Assembly: GCA_021772515.1 (NCBI GenBank)
Contig: JAJFLU010000020.1
Span: 118,238 to 182,237, forward strand
Direction: 5' to 3'
DNA: 64,000 nt
From: Opitutales bacterium
Lineage (GTDB): Bacteria > Verrucomicrobiota > Verrucomicrobiia > Opitutales > UBA2987
The notes under the pieces are model-generated. The model worked only from the letters and a program-made list of their open reading frames with translations, ran no database searches and had not been told where the DNA came from. The position numbers and the translations under genes were made by a program. Of this stretch, positions 47,096-54,417 are shown one piece after another; the stretch's first letter is position 1, and the number at the start of each line of letters is the position of its first letter.

Positions 47096-47677
47096 TCAGT
47101 TCCCTTCCTGGATTTTTTTTATTTCTTCGAGCTGTGGTTGGACGATATTATGGTAACAATTGGGGCATACGCTGTGACTGAAGTTGGCGCCGATTTTTTC
47201 ACCAATATAGCTTTCCACCTGCTGCCAGTAGTTGTTGTCGTCGCGCACTTTTTTACAATAGGAGCAGATCGGCAGCATGCTCTCGAGTTGGTTAATTTGG
47301 GTCGAATATCGCAAAATTCGCTCCGCCACCCGCAGGCGCATCCAAATTTGATCCCGGTCGAGAGGTTTGGCTAAAAAATCATCGATCCCCGCCTGCATGG
47401 CTTCCAGATAGGTTTCCTTACCATGCACATTGGCCGTCAGAAGGATGAAATAGGTGTATTCGGTATTTTTTCTTTCCCGGACCTTTCGGCAAAAGTCGAG
47501 CCCGTCGAGCTTCGGCATGAGCCAGTCACTCACAATTACTCTGCACGGTGTTTTGTTGAAAGAGTTCCAGGCGTCTTCGCCGTTTTCAAAGGACACCACA
47601 TTGTGCCCAAGTAGTTCGAGAGTTGTAATGAGCAACTTTCGTGATATCAGATCATCTTCTGCGATTAGGACATTCAT
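47096..47677 (-). CDS. Response regulator with Cys-rich C-terminal extension
   Basis: 193 residues. CheY-like receiver (residues 1-120) with D8/D9 acidic pocket, phospho-acceptor D51 (IVSDWLMP), T in L-L-T-A-N and K in LAKPLD. No DNA-binding domain; instead residues 136-180 hold C-S-Y-C-K-K-V-R and C-P-N-C-Y-H around Y-W-Q-Q-V-E-S-Y-I, a putative zinc ribbon also seen as a tail on receivers and sensors in other environmental bacteria. No kinase is adjacent. Output is probably protein-protein. Coupled to gpsA. Confidence 0.85.
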   Translation of the reverse strand: MNVLIAEDDLISRKLLITTLELLGHNVVSFENGEDAWNSFNKTPCRVIVSDWLMPKLDGLDFCRKVRERKNTEYTYFILLTANVHGKETYLEAMQAGIDDFLAKPLDRDQIWMRLRVAERILRYSTQINQLESMLPICSYCKKVRDDNNYWQQVESYIGEKIGANFSHSVCPNCYHNIVQPQLEEIKKIQEGN

Positions 47678-47835
47678 TGGTTGGCTTTAAACCATAGATT
47701 TTCGCCGGATTGTAAAAGCGTTTTTAAGAGTATCGGAAAAAAGGCTTCCACTTTTACCATTACCGGATCGTAACCCCTTTGAAAACAATAAAAGACACCG
47801 CCGCTTCAAAGAGGCAAATTAGTCGTAAATTAGTA

Positions 47836-48339
47836 TCAAACGACGGATTCCCGTAATTTCAGGCGGGTATGACCGGTTTGCAGGAGTCCATCACTCAAGA
47901 TCCGCACCCGCAGGCCTCCCCGGTCTTTCAGAAAATCCTCGAGCCCCGGCGTAACTGCCCGGTCCATCCAATAACAGGGGCTGCACTCCTCGCTGCCCTC
48001 GAATTGTATCCCCGAAATCTCGAACTGCTTTCCCACTAGTTGATTGAGGTCCACCCCCGCGATAAGAATGTTTCGGCGGAAAAGTTCGGGGTCCAGTTCC
48101 GGAAGATTGAAGCGTGCTTTTACCTCTTGATAGACTGCCCAATCAAAAAAAGTTGCCTGTCCCTTGAAATTTTCCGCATGCCCGAAATAGCGGTCTCCTT
48201 CGATACCCTGACCCGCCACCAGATGCGCTTCATCGAGCCTGCGCACCGGATGGTTCGACCGCGGTTTGCCGTGATGGCCTTTGAAGTCGTGGCCGGGTGA
48301 AATATATATGGCGTGAATTTGTATCGATGGAGAGATCAT
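47836..48339 (-). CDS. MOSC-domain protein
   Basis: 167 residues with the MOSC beta-barrel pattern: I-S-P-G-H near the start, G-I-E-G-D-R-Y-F-G, R-R-N-I-L-I-A-G-V-D-L and the conserved Cys in E-E-C-S-P-C. MOSC domains are the C-terminal part of Moco sulfurases and occur in YiiM/YcbX-type Moco-dependent hydroxylamine-reducing proteins. Last gene of the ten-gene redox operon and 1 bp from the ferredoxin stop, so a role in molybdenum-cofactor handling for the NapA-like enzyme is plausible. Confidence 0.8.
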   Translation of the reverse strand: MISPSIQIHAIYISPGHDFKGHHGKPRSNHPVRRLDEAHLVAGQGIEGDRYFGHAENFKGQATFFDWAVYQEVKARFNLPELDPELFRRNILIAGVDLNQLVGKQFEISGIQFEGSEECSPCYWMDRAVTPGLEDFLKDRGGLRVRILSDGLLQTGHTRLKLRESVV

Positions 48340-48340
48340 C

Positions 48341-48937
48341 TCAATTTTTGGTTGGCTGGCGATTAACTGGAACGATTCTCAACGAAATTGGGGTGGATTC
48401 GCAATAGAGAACGCATAGGCCGCAGCCAGTGCATTTTTCGCGGTCAAGAACGGGTTTCCGGTTCACCATGGAAATCGCCTTGATACCGGAAGGGCAGGTG
48501 ACCGCGCATCGATCGCAGAGGATGCCCTCTTCCGCCAGGCAGGTTTCCCGATTCAGGACCGCTTTTCCAATGGGTGGCGGCGACTTGTTATCATGGCCGA
48601 GAGTCAAGGCGCCCGTGGGGCAGGCCGTTACGCAATGCATTTCCGGGCACCAGCGGCAGGGGTTGCTGCTATTGGGGTCGAGCACGGGCGTCCCTTCGAG
48701 AACCCCCGAAGCTGGCCCGAGGTGGGTGATTACATCATACGGACAAGCTTGCGAGCAATGCGGACAACCTTCGCAAAGTGATAGAAACTCCTCTTCGGCG
48801 CCAAATGCGCCCGGGGGACGAAAGATATCCGAGTAGTGGCTCTGATCCTCAGACGGCTTCTCCTTTTTGAGAACCATATCGAGGACATCGGAGGGCTTGA
48901 GCCTGAATAACTGCCTGCGGGTGATTTTCGCGTTCAT
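48341..48937 (-). CDS. Four-cluster ferredoxin, NapG/NapF-like (third copy)
   Basis: 198 residues from ATG 48937, chosen because a longer frame (to 49147) would overlap the upstream membrane protein by 200 bp. The N-terminus KITRRQLFRLKP holds a twin-Arg pair but no clear hydrophobic leader. Cys motifs: CEGCPHCSQACP, CRWCPEMHCVTACP, CDRCAVTCP and CTGCGLCVLYC, for up to four [4Fe-4S] clusters. It likely carries electrons between the membrane iron-sulfur proteins and the periplasmic or cytoplasmic partner. Eleven bp after the FixG-like gene. Confidence 0.82.
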   Translation of the reverse strand: MNAKITRRQLFRLKPSDVLDMVLKKEKPSEDQSHYSDIFRPPGAFGAEEEFLSLCEGCPHCSQACPYDVITHLGPASGVLEGTPVLDPNSSNPCRWCPEMHCVTACPTGALTLGHDNKSPPPIGKAVLNRETCLAEEGILCDRCAVTCPSGIKAISMVNRKPVLDREKCTGCGLCVLYCESTPISLRIVPVNRQPTKN

Positions 48938-48948
48938 GGTTGGGTAAA

Positions 48949-50550
48949 TTACATTCCTGTGCGCATTTCCATGGGCTGGGCAACCAGCCATACGCTGAAT
49001 CCCGAATACAGGATCATTGTCACGAGAAGCGGAATCAGGCTTTTGAATATATCTTTGGGATTTTGAAATAACACCCGGGCCACACGATCGGCAATGAGGA
49101 CGCCGTAAAGGTGGCCAATCAGGATAAATGCCAACTGCATAAACCAAATCGTTTTCAGGGAGAGCAATGGCCCGAAACTGATGTGCGCGGTTCCGAATAA
49201 ATTCCAGCCGTAGCCGAATGGATCGCTCAGAATCGGCACCAGGTTTTGGGCTTCCCTGAAGAAGTGCATCGAGTTGTGGGCCAGGTGGTAAAACAGGGCG
49301 ATTGGTATGAGCGAATAGGTAAAGGCCTTGAATATATCCGATGTTGAAACTCCTGACTCAAGTGTGAGACCCCGCGCTGCCTTGGCCCCGGACCAGAATA
49401 CCAGAAGGGGCAGCAGCAGCATAAGCGCCATCAAGACGGAGAAACAAATGGTCGGCCCGAGCCCCGTTTCTACCCGCAGCATGTCATTGAGGCGTCTCCA
49501 CATAGGCGTCATGGTGACCCCGTGAAAACTCGTCAACGCCAGGAGCACGACAGCCAGGATCGATTCATCCCACTGAAATTTCACTTTTTGGAATAGATCG
49601 GCAGCCAATGGCCGCAGGTTGATACCGATATTTTCATGGGGGCAGGAGCGCACGCATTCTGTGCAAAGGGTGCAGTAGGTGTTTTCCTGCAATTTGCTGG
49701 GAAAGAGAAAAGTCGGGCATCCTGTGTAGGTTTCGTTGCCTTTGTAGCAATCCTTGGTTGTGCAGCTCGAACAGACTTCGGTGGATCTGGCCCGGAGCTC
49801 AACGGGGCTGAATAATGCGTAAAGCCCACTTATCCTACCCACCAGACAACCGTAGCGGCAAAAGGCTCTTTTCTCGAAAACCAGAGCTGAAATAACAGCC
49901 ATTGCCAGCATGACGAGGCCCAGTGTTGCCGTGGCGGAGCCGGAGCGAGTGACATCGTGGCCCAGCTCAAACCATGTTAAAATGATGAAAAAGAGGATGG
50001 CCGGGAAAATATTTCGAGCCCATTTCGGCCATTTATATTCATAACCCAGTTTTTTGATTCTCGAATTTAGAGAAAGGGAGGTGACCATCGAGGAAATTGC
50101 TTCCCACGGGCAGATTGTGCAAAAAAACTTTCCCAGACCAAGGACCATGAAAATCAGCAAAACCCACCACCACGTCCAAGTCAGGACAGGGGCGATATTG
50201 TTGCGCTCATTGCCGAATAATCCCGCAGCCAGAATCACCAGAAACAGAAAAACCGAAACCGATTGGGCAAGAAGCGGGAAATAGGATTTTTGCACCAGCC
50301 GTTGCAATGGCTGGAAACGCAAGAGATCGAATTTCCAATATTTTCGATGATGAGGACGATTTTTCCTGCGCATCAAGAGCAAGTGGGTGAGCACAATTAT
50401 CAGGACTATGCCAGTAATTGCCATCCAGAGCGGAATTCCGGGCATCACATGGGCCGCCTCGCCCGAAGGCGTGTTCACCATCATCATCGCGGAATGATCT
50501 TCCATTCCGCCCGGCATCGGCATTTCGCCATGATCTGAATGCTCATCCAC
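48949..50550 (-). CDS. FixG/NapH-like polyferredoxin membrane protein with Met/His-rich N-terminus
   Basis: 533 residues, about ten membrane segments. GTG start with a strong AGAGGTGA site. The first 35 residues are rich in His, Met, Asp and Glu (five His, nine Met), suggesting metal binding. Cys motifs follow: FCTICPWEAIS, FCRYGCLVG, CSSCTTKDC and CTLCTECVRSCP, the FixG/NapH/RdxA pattern of membrane-integral [4Fe-4S] electron carriers. The C-terminal half adds several His-bearing helices (FYHLAHNSMHFF, AHISFG) not found in plain NapH; these might bind haem or metal. Overlaps the upstream gene by 8 bp. Confidence 0.8.
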   Translation of the reverse strand: MDEHSDHGEMPMPGGMEDHSAMMMVNTPSGEAAHVMPGIPLWMAITGIVLIIVLTHLLLMRRKNRPHHRKYWKFDLLRFQPLQRLVQKSYFPLLAQSVSVFLFLVILAAGLFGNERNNIAPVLTWTWWWVLLIFMVLGLGKFFCTICPWEAISSMVTSLSLNSRIKKLGYEYKWPKWARNIFPAILFFIILTWFELGHDVTRSGSATATLGLVMLAMAVISALVFEKRAFCRYGCLVGRISGLYALFSPVELRARSTEVCSSCTTKDCYKGNETYTGCPTFLFPSKLQENTYCTLCTECVRSCPHENIGINLRPLAADLFQKVKFQWDESILAVVLLALTSFHGVTMTPMWRRLNDMLRVETGLGPTICFSVLMALMLLLPLLVFWSGAKAARGLTLESGVSTSDIFKAFTYSLIPIALFYHLAHNSMHFFREAQNLVPILSDPFGYGWNLFGTAHISFGPLLSLKTIWFMQLAFILIGHLYGVLIADRVARVLFQNPKDIFKSLIPLLVTMILYSGFSVWLVAQPMEMRTGM

Positions 50551-51166
50551 GGATCACCTCTTTTCTATTTTGCTGTCTTGTTGCTGCCTCGGCACGCCGG
50601 TCGAGCGCGACTCTCTTTTTTCTGGCGCCGACGGCTGCTATACTAATGAGGACTGCCAAAACCAGCCCCACCCATTTCCCCCAATGTATTTTTTGGGAGG
50701 AAAGCTGAAAGGGTATCACTGTAGCCAGGTCACCCTCGCTATGCAGTGTAATTCGCAACGAATAATCACCGGTGTCCGGCAGACTTCGATGCAATGAATA
50801 TAAATTTTCCAATTCAGAGGACTCTTGAAAATTGGAAGCGACCACATCGGTGCCATCCAGAATTTCGAGAGTGGCCGGTCCATTGTAGACCGAATTTCCG
50901 CGCAGGTTGAAGATGACGAGAAATAATCTAACATTGTCGGGTTGCTCGGTGTTTTCCTTTTGGATTCCTTGAAAATCATAGACCACCAGCGAAAATTCGT
51001 AATCACCCTCCTGCCCTAAGAACTCTTCCTCTGGCACTTGGGGATAATTTTCAAAATAGTTATAGTGAGGGAGTCCCTTAAAATGGTGCCCCGAAACCAG
51101 CGAGGGGAAGCCCACAGTAAAAAGGAGGCCCCAAAATAGCGTTTTTAGTAATTTAAGCGGTTTCAT
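50543..51166 (-). CDS. Unknown periplasmic protein with C-terminal membrane anchor
   Basis: 207 residues: signal peptide (KLLKTLFWGLLFTVGF, cleavage near VSG), then H-H-F-K-G-L-P-H-Y-N-Y-F-E-N-Y-P-Q-V-P, a His/Tyr-rich stretch at the mature N-terminus, a beta-rich domain of about 110 residues, a transmembrane helix (WVGLVLAVLISIAAVG) and a basic cytoplasmic tail. No family is recognised; the topology resembles FixH-like accessory proteins. Its ends overlap both neighbours (14 bp and 8 bp), so it belongs to the redox operon. The mature N-terminal His cluster could bind metal. Confidence 0.7.
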   Translation of the reverse strand: MKPLKLLKTLFWGLLFTVGFPSLVSGHHFKGLPHYNYFENYPQVPEEEFLGQEGDYEFSLVVYDFQGIQKENTEQPDNVRLFLVIFNLRGNSVYNGPATLEILDGTDVVASNFQESSELENLYSLHRSLPDTGDYSLRITLHSEGDLATVIPFQLSSQKIHWGKWVGLVLAVLISIAAVGARKKRVALDRRAEAATRQQNRKEVIRG

Positions 51167-52088
51167 AAGTAATTTTTCGACTCCGCAACCCGATACTCAG
51201 GCAATTGGTGGGGCAAATGACCAGACATTCGCCACAGAGAGAGCAATCGACGGTTTCATCCAGTTTCGGATTAATTTTCATCGGACAGACATCGATACAG
51301 CTTTGGCAGGAGGTCAGGCATTGCGTCGCTTCCCGGCTGATCGAGATAATAGATTTTCGTCCAATAAATCCCAGCAACCGACCCGTGGGGCAGACGTAGC
51401 GGCAGGTAAATTGACGGCCAAGGCAAAGGTCGAGAATTGAAAAAACAATCAGGCTGCCCAAAGAAATTGACAGAGTGCCGAAGGCGATGCCCTGGAAAAG
51501 TGTTTGCCCGAGGGCGAAATAGGGGAGCGCCAATGACCATATCCCATGCCCCAGCCAAACCGCTCCTGCCAAGCCGCCAAAAAGTAACCCCCAGGCAAAT
51601 CCCCGAGATAGTGAGATTTCGGGAAAATAGAGAAATTTACCCAGAATTCCTCGAAATCTGGCTATGGCAAAAAAGAGAAGAGATGCCGGGCATAGGTAAG
51701 AGCAAAAAATCCTCCCAAAGACCAATGCCATACCAAGCGGTAATACTAAACCAAGAGCGAATCCGAGCTCCCATCGTCGACTTTTGGCCATGACTGATAG
51801 AGCCGCCACCGGATCGGTAAAAGGCACTCCCATCAAGCGAATGGACCAGGTCATGCCGCCATTTCGTTGGGCGACTTCGCCAGGATCTCCGAAGTGGGCC
51901 AAAAAGGAGTCCATGAACTCATAAAAAACCCTCATGGACTTACCCGAACTTAACTCGACCAGACGCGGGAGGTTATAGGCGAGCTTCAAATTATTGTATT
52001 CGGTCAGCATAGCCAGGGTGCATAAAAGCCCTATCACCGAAAAACGGGTAAAAATGGAAAGGACCATCAATGTTTTTCCTGATTTCAT
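51153..52088 (-). CDS. NapH-like membrane iron-sulfur protein (second copy)
   Basis: 311 residues from ATG 52088 (TTG 52103 would overlap the gene before). About five membrane helices, a long periplasmic loop after helix 1, FCSYLCPASLL and TCRYVCPTGRLL in membrane-proximal turns (the NapH C-x3-C-P pattern), then two ferredoxin motifs, CLTSCQSCIDVCP and CSLCGECLVICP. NapH proteins take electrons from menaquinol and pass them to NapG. Follows the first NapH-like gene with only 4 bp between. Confidence 0.85.
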   Translation of the reverse strand: MKSGKTLMVLSIFTRFSVIGLLCTLAMLTEYNNLKLAYNLPRLVELSSGKSMRVFYEFMDSFLAHFGDPGEVAQRNGGMTWSIRLMGVPFTDPVAALSVMAKSRRWELGFALGLVLPLGMALVFGRIFCSYLCPASLLFFAIARFRGILGKFLYFPEISLSRGFAWGLLFGGLAGAVWLGHGIWSLALPYFALGQTLFQGIAFGTLSISLGSLIVFSILDLCLGRQFTCRYVCPTGRLLGFIGRKSIISISREATQCLTSCQSCIDVCPMKINPKLDETVDCSLCGECLVICPTNCLSIGLRSRKITYETA

Positions 52089-52092
52089 GAAA

Positions 52093-53148
52093 TTAGGAGG
52101 CAATCTTTTGGGCCGGTTTATCCTCTTTTGCTAAACCATTAGCCTGAATTATTTTTTTAAATGGAAAATCAAGGGAAAGAGAGCCCGGTTGACATGAGGT
52201 CAGGCAAACGAGGCAGTTGTCGCATTCCAAACCGGGTTCGGTGGCCATCGGGTTTAATCCCATGGGACAAACCCGAATGCATTCAAAGCAATTAGTGCAA
52301 GCGGAGGTTGTATTTGCTATGCGAATAATCCGGCGCGAACCGAGAATGGCATAGAGCGCGCCTCCAGGGCAAAAATATCGGCACCACATGCGCCCCGCCA
52401 GTGTAATTTCGATCAGGAATATGAAGAAAATAAAGAGCAATGCCCCGGAAAATAGAAAAGGCCCGGTCGTCGATGCGCCGGCCAAGGATTCATAAAACTG
52501 GGTATCCGCAAACTGGTGGAACTCGCGCCCCAAAAGGGCTGGTGGATAAAAATATCCCAACAGGGGCAGACCCACAAAAAAGGCCATCGCAAGCCCGCCG
52601 ACCAGTAAGGTGTATTTGTTCAGGGTACTGTATGAGATCGATCGTAGAGGTATGCCGAGTTTGACCAGAAAATTACGCATTTTATCTGTCAGCTCGAATA
52701 AGAATCCCGCTGGGCATATCCAGGAACAGAAAACGCGGCCCAAAACCAGCGTTACGAGAACCGGAATTAGCATGCCAATCAATAGCGCTTTAGTCACAGT
52801 CCTGCTGGCAAAAATACTTTCAATTCCGCCCAGAGGATCGGTCAGTGAAAATCCGAATATCTCCGCTGACCAAACATTGCCGCGAACATTTTCCAATCGC
52901 CGGGCGACTTTTTCGCGTTCCGCAGCCGAATTTAAATTCGATGCTTCCTCTTTTGATGGCCGACGCATCCAGCGATCAATGGTCAGGTAGATTTTCCCGG
53001 AAAAGCGGCCGTTGTTCCCCCGCCGGAGCGCTTCGATTTCATTATTGGCCAAGAGGACTCTATATTGGACCAAGAAAGGCGTTATTAAAACCATTAGAAT
53101 TACCGATATCTGCACCGCACGTCTTAGCCATTGGATTTTGCCTCTCAT
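52093..53148 (-). CDS. NapH-like membrane iron-sulfur protein (first copy)
   Basis: 351 residues. ATG 53148 overlaps the preceding stop (ATGA), so the longer upstream frame is discarded. About five membrane helices with a large loop (residues about 35-105), FCSWICPAGFLFE and WCRYFCPGGALY, then CTNCFECIRVCP and CDNCLVCLTSCQP. It is paralogous to the next gene downstream but longer in the first loop. Probable quinol-oxidising partner of the adjacent ferredoxin. Confidence 0.86.
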   Translation of the reverse strand: MRGKIQWLRRAVQISVILMVLITPFLVQYRVLLANNEIEALRRGNNGRFSGKIYLTIDRWMRRPSKEEASNLNSAAEREKVARRLENVRGNVWSAEIFGFSLTDPLGGIESIFASRTVTKALLIGMLIPVLVTLVLGRVFCSWICPAGFLFELTDKMRNFLVKLGIPLRSISYSTLNKYTLLVGGLAMAFFVGLPLLGYFYPPALLGREFHQFADTQFYESLAGASTTGPFLFSGALLFIFFIFLIEITLAGRMWCRYFCPGGALYAILGSRRIIRIANTTSACTNCFECIRVCPMGLNPMATEPGLECDNCLVCLTSCQPGSLSLDFPFKKIIQANGLAKEDKPAQKIAS

Positions 53149-53762
53149 GCCCAGACCCTCCCTGAAAAAACCCGGATCGCCTTCACGCCCTTGAGAATGC
53201 AGGCGGCTTCGCATAATCCACAACCAACGCAGAAGTCTTTATGTATGGTGGGCGCATTGCGGAGCCCCAATGTGATTGCTTTACCCCTAAAAGGGCAGAC
53301 GGTAAAACAGGCGCCGCAGACACCCGTGCCGTTGAGTGAGACACAAGTGCGATCATCCACCACGGCCAGACCCATGCGGGTTTCGTCTTTTTTGAAAACA
53401 GGCTCCAATGCTTCCGTCGGGCAGGTTTCCGTGCAGGCCAGACAGAGGTTGCAACCGACCTCATGGGCATTGATGTAGGGTGTCCCGGTTGGAATGGCAT
53501 CCTGCGGATTGGCGAGTCGGATTGCTCCTGTCGGGCAGGCGTCCTGGCAGCGTGTGCAGCGGATACACCTTGCCAGAAAACTTTCTTCTTCGAGCGCTCC
53601 CGGCGGTCGCAGAACGGCGGGCTCTAGTCCCGTGAGGACCAGAGGAGGGGAGCGGCGCCGAAGGGTTCTGGCCAGGATCGCGAGCCCGCCAATTGCGGCG
53701 ACCCCGCCCAGAGTTACCTTGGAAAGAGTGACAATAAATTTTTTACGCCCCGGTATTTTCAT
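53145..53762 (-). CDS. Four-cluster ferredoxin, NapG-like (second copy)
   Basis: 205 residues. An N-terminal hydrophobic helix (VTLGGVAAIGGLAILA) after K-K-F-I serves as leader or anchor but lacks a twin-Arg. Cys motifs: CIRCTRCQDACP, CNLCLACTETCP, C-V-S-L-N-G-T-G-V-C-G-A-C-F-T-V-C-P and CVGCGLCEAAC, giving four [4Fe-4S] clusters in the NapG arrangement. Overlaps both neighbours by 4 bp. Confidence 0.87.
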   Translation of the reverse strand: MKIPGRKKFIVTLSKVTLGGVAAIGGLAILARTLRRRSPPLVLTGLEPAVLRPPGALEEESFLARCIRCTRCQDACPTGAIRLANPQDAIPTGTPYINAHEVGCNLCLACTETCPTEALEPVFKKDETRMGLAVVDDRTCVSLNGTGVCGACFTVCPFRGKAITLGLRNAPTIHKDFCVGCGLCEAACILKGVKAIRVFSGRVWA

Positions 53763-54394
53763 GCGGGAATCCCTTTTTTACGTAACCGCTCATTCAAATT
53801 TGCGATTGGAACCACGCGGATGGCCTGTGGCATATGTACGCAAGCCTGTTCGCAAAGCCCGCAGCCGACACAGAATTCAGCGTGGACATGCGGCTGCTCA
53901 TACAAACCCAGGGTCATCGCCTTTCCCGGCAAAGGGCAGGCATGGTAGCAAACTCCACAGGTTCGCCCAGCAAACGAGTAGCAAATATCCTCCGAGACAA
54001 AAGCGGTTCCCATGGCCACCGCCTGCTTTCCCTCGGGGGTCGGTTCGAGTTTTTCCAATGCCGCCGTCGGGCAGACCTGTGTGCAGGCCATGCACAGAAT
54101 GCAGCCTTGGGCGCGGGCATTGATTTTCGGTGTGGCCAGGTTTTCCAACCCCCCTTCCAGACCGTAAAGGGTGATGCATTTGTTGGGACAGACGTTGGCG
54201 CATTGCCCACAGCCAATGCAGTCGCGCAAAAATTCCTCCTCCGCTTTCGCTCCGGGGGGGCGAAGGAATTTCTTAAACCGCGAATTTTTTGGCAGTTTTT
54301 CCAGTAATGGGAAAAAGACGGGTATAACCGCTCCCATCAAAAATGTTTTTAAAAAACTCTGCCTATCTATTCTCTTTGTTAGTGTATTGTTCAA
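53759..54394 (-). CDS. Four-cluster ferredoxin, NapG-like (first copy)
   Basis: 211 residues from TTG 54394. The leader R-I-D-R-Q-S-F-L-K-T-F-L is Tat-like with one Arg replaced by Asp (D-R-Q-S-F-L-K). Cys motifs CIGCGQCANVCPNKC, CILCMACTQVCP, CYSFAGRTCGVCYHACP and CVGCGLCEQACV. Similar in design to the next gene and probably its duplicate. Directly follows the molybdoenzyme gene (23 bp) and is the likeliest direct iron-sulfur partner. Confidence 0.87.
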   Translation of the reverse strand: MNNTLTKRIDRQSFLKTFLMGAVIPVFFPLLEKLPKNSRFKKFLRPPGAKAEEEFLRDCIGCGQCANVCPNKCITLYGLEGGLENLATPKINARAQGCILCMACTQVCPTAALEKLEPTPEGKQAVAMGTAFVSEDICYSFAGRTCGVCYHACPLPGKAMTLGLYEQPHVHAEFCVGCGLCEQACVHMPQAIRVVPIANLNERLRKKGIPA

Positions 54395-54417
54395 TCCATC
54401 AGAACCCTAAGTCACCT

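Noticed and set aside
53494..54307. Plus-strand ORFs of 157-209 residues over the ferredoxin genes
   Set aside because: They are antisense to clear Cys-rich ferredoxins and have no recognisable domains.
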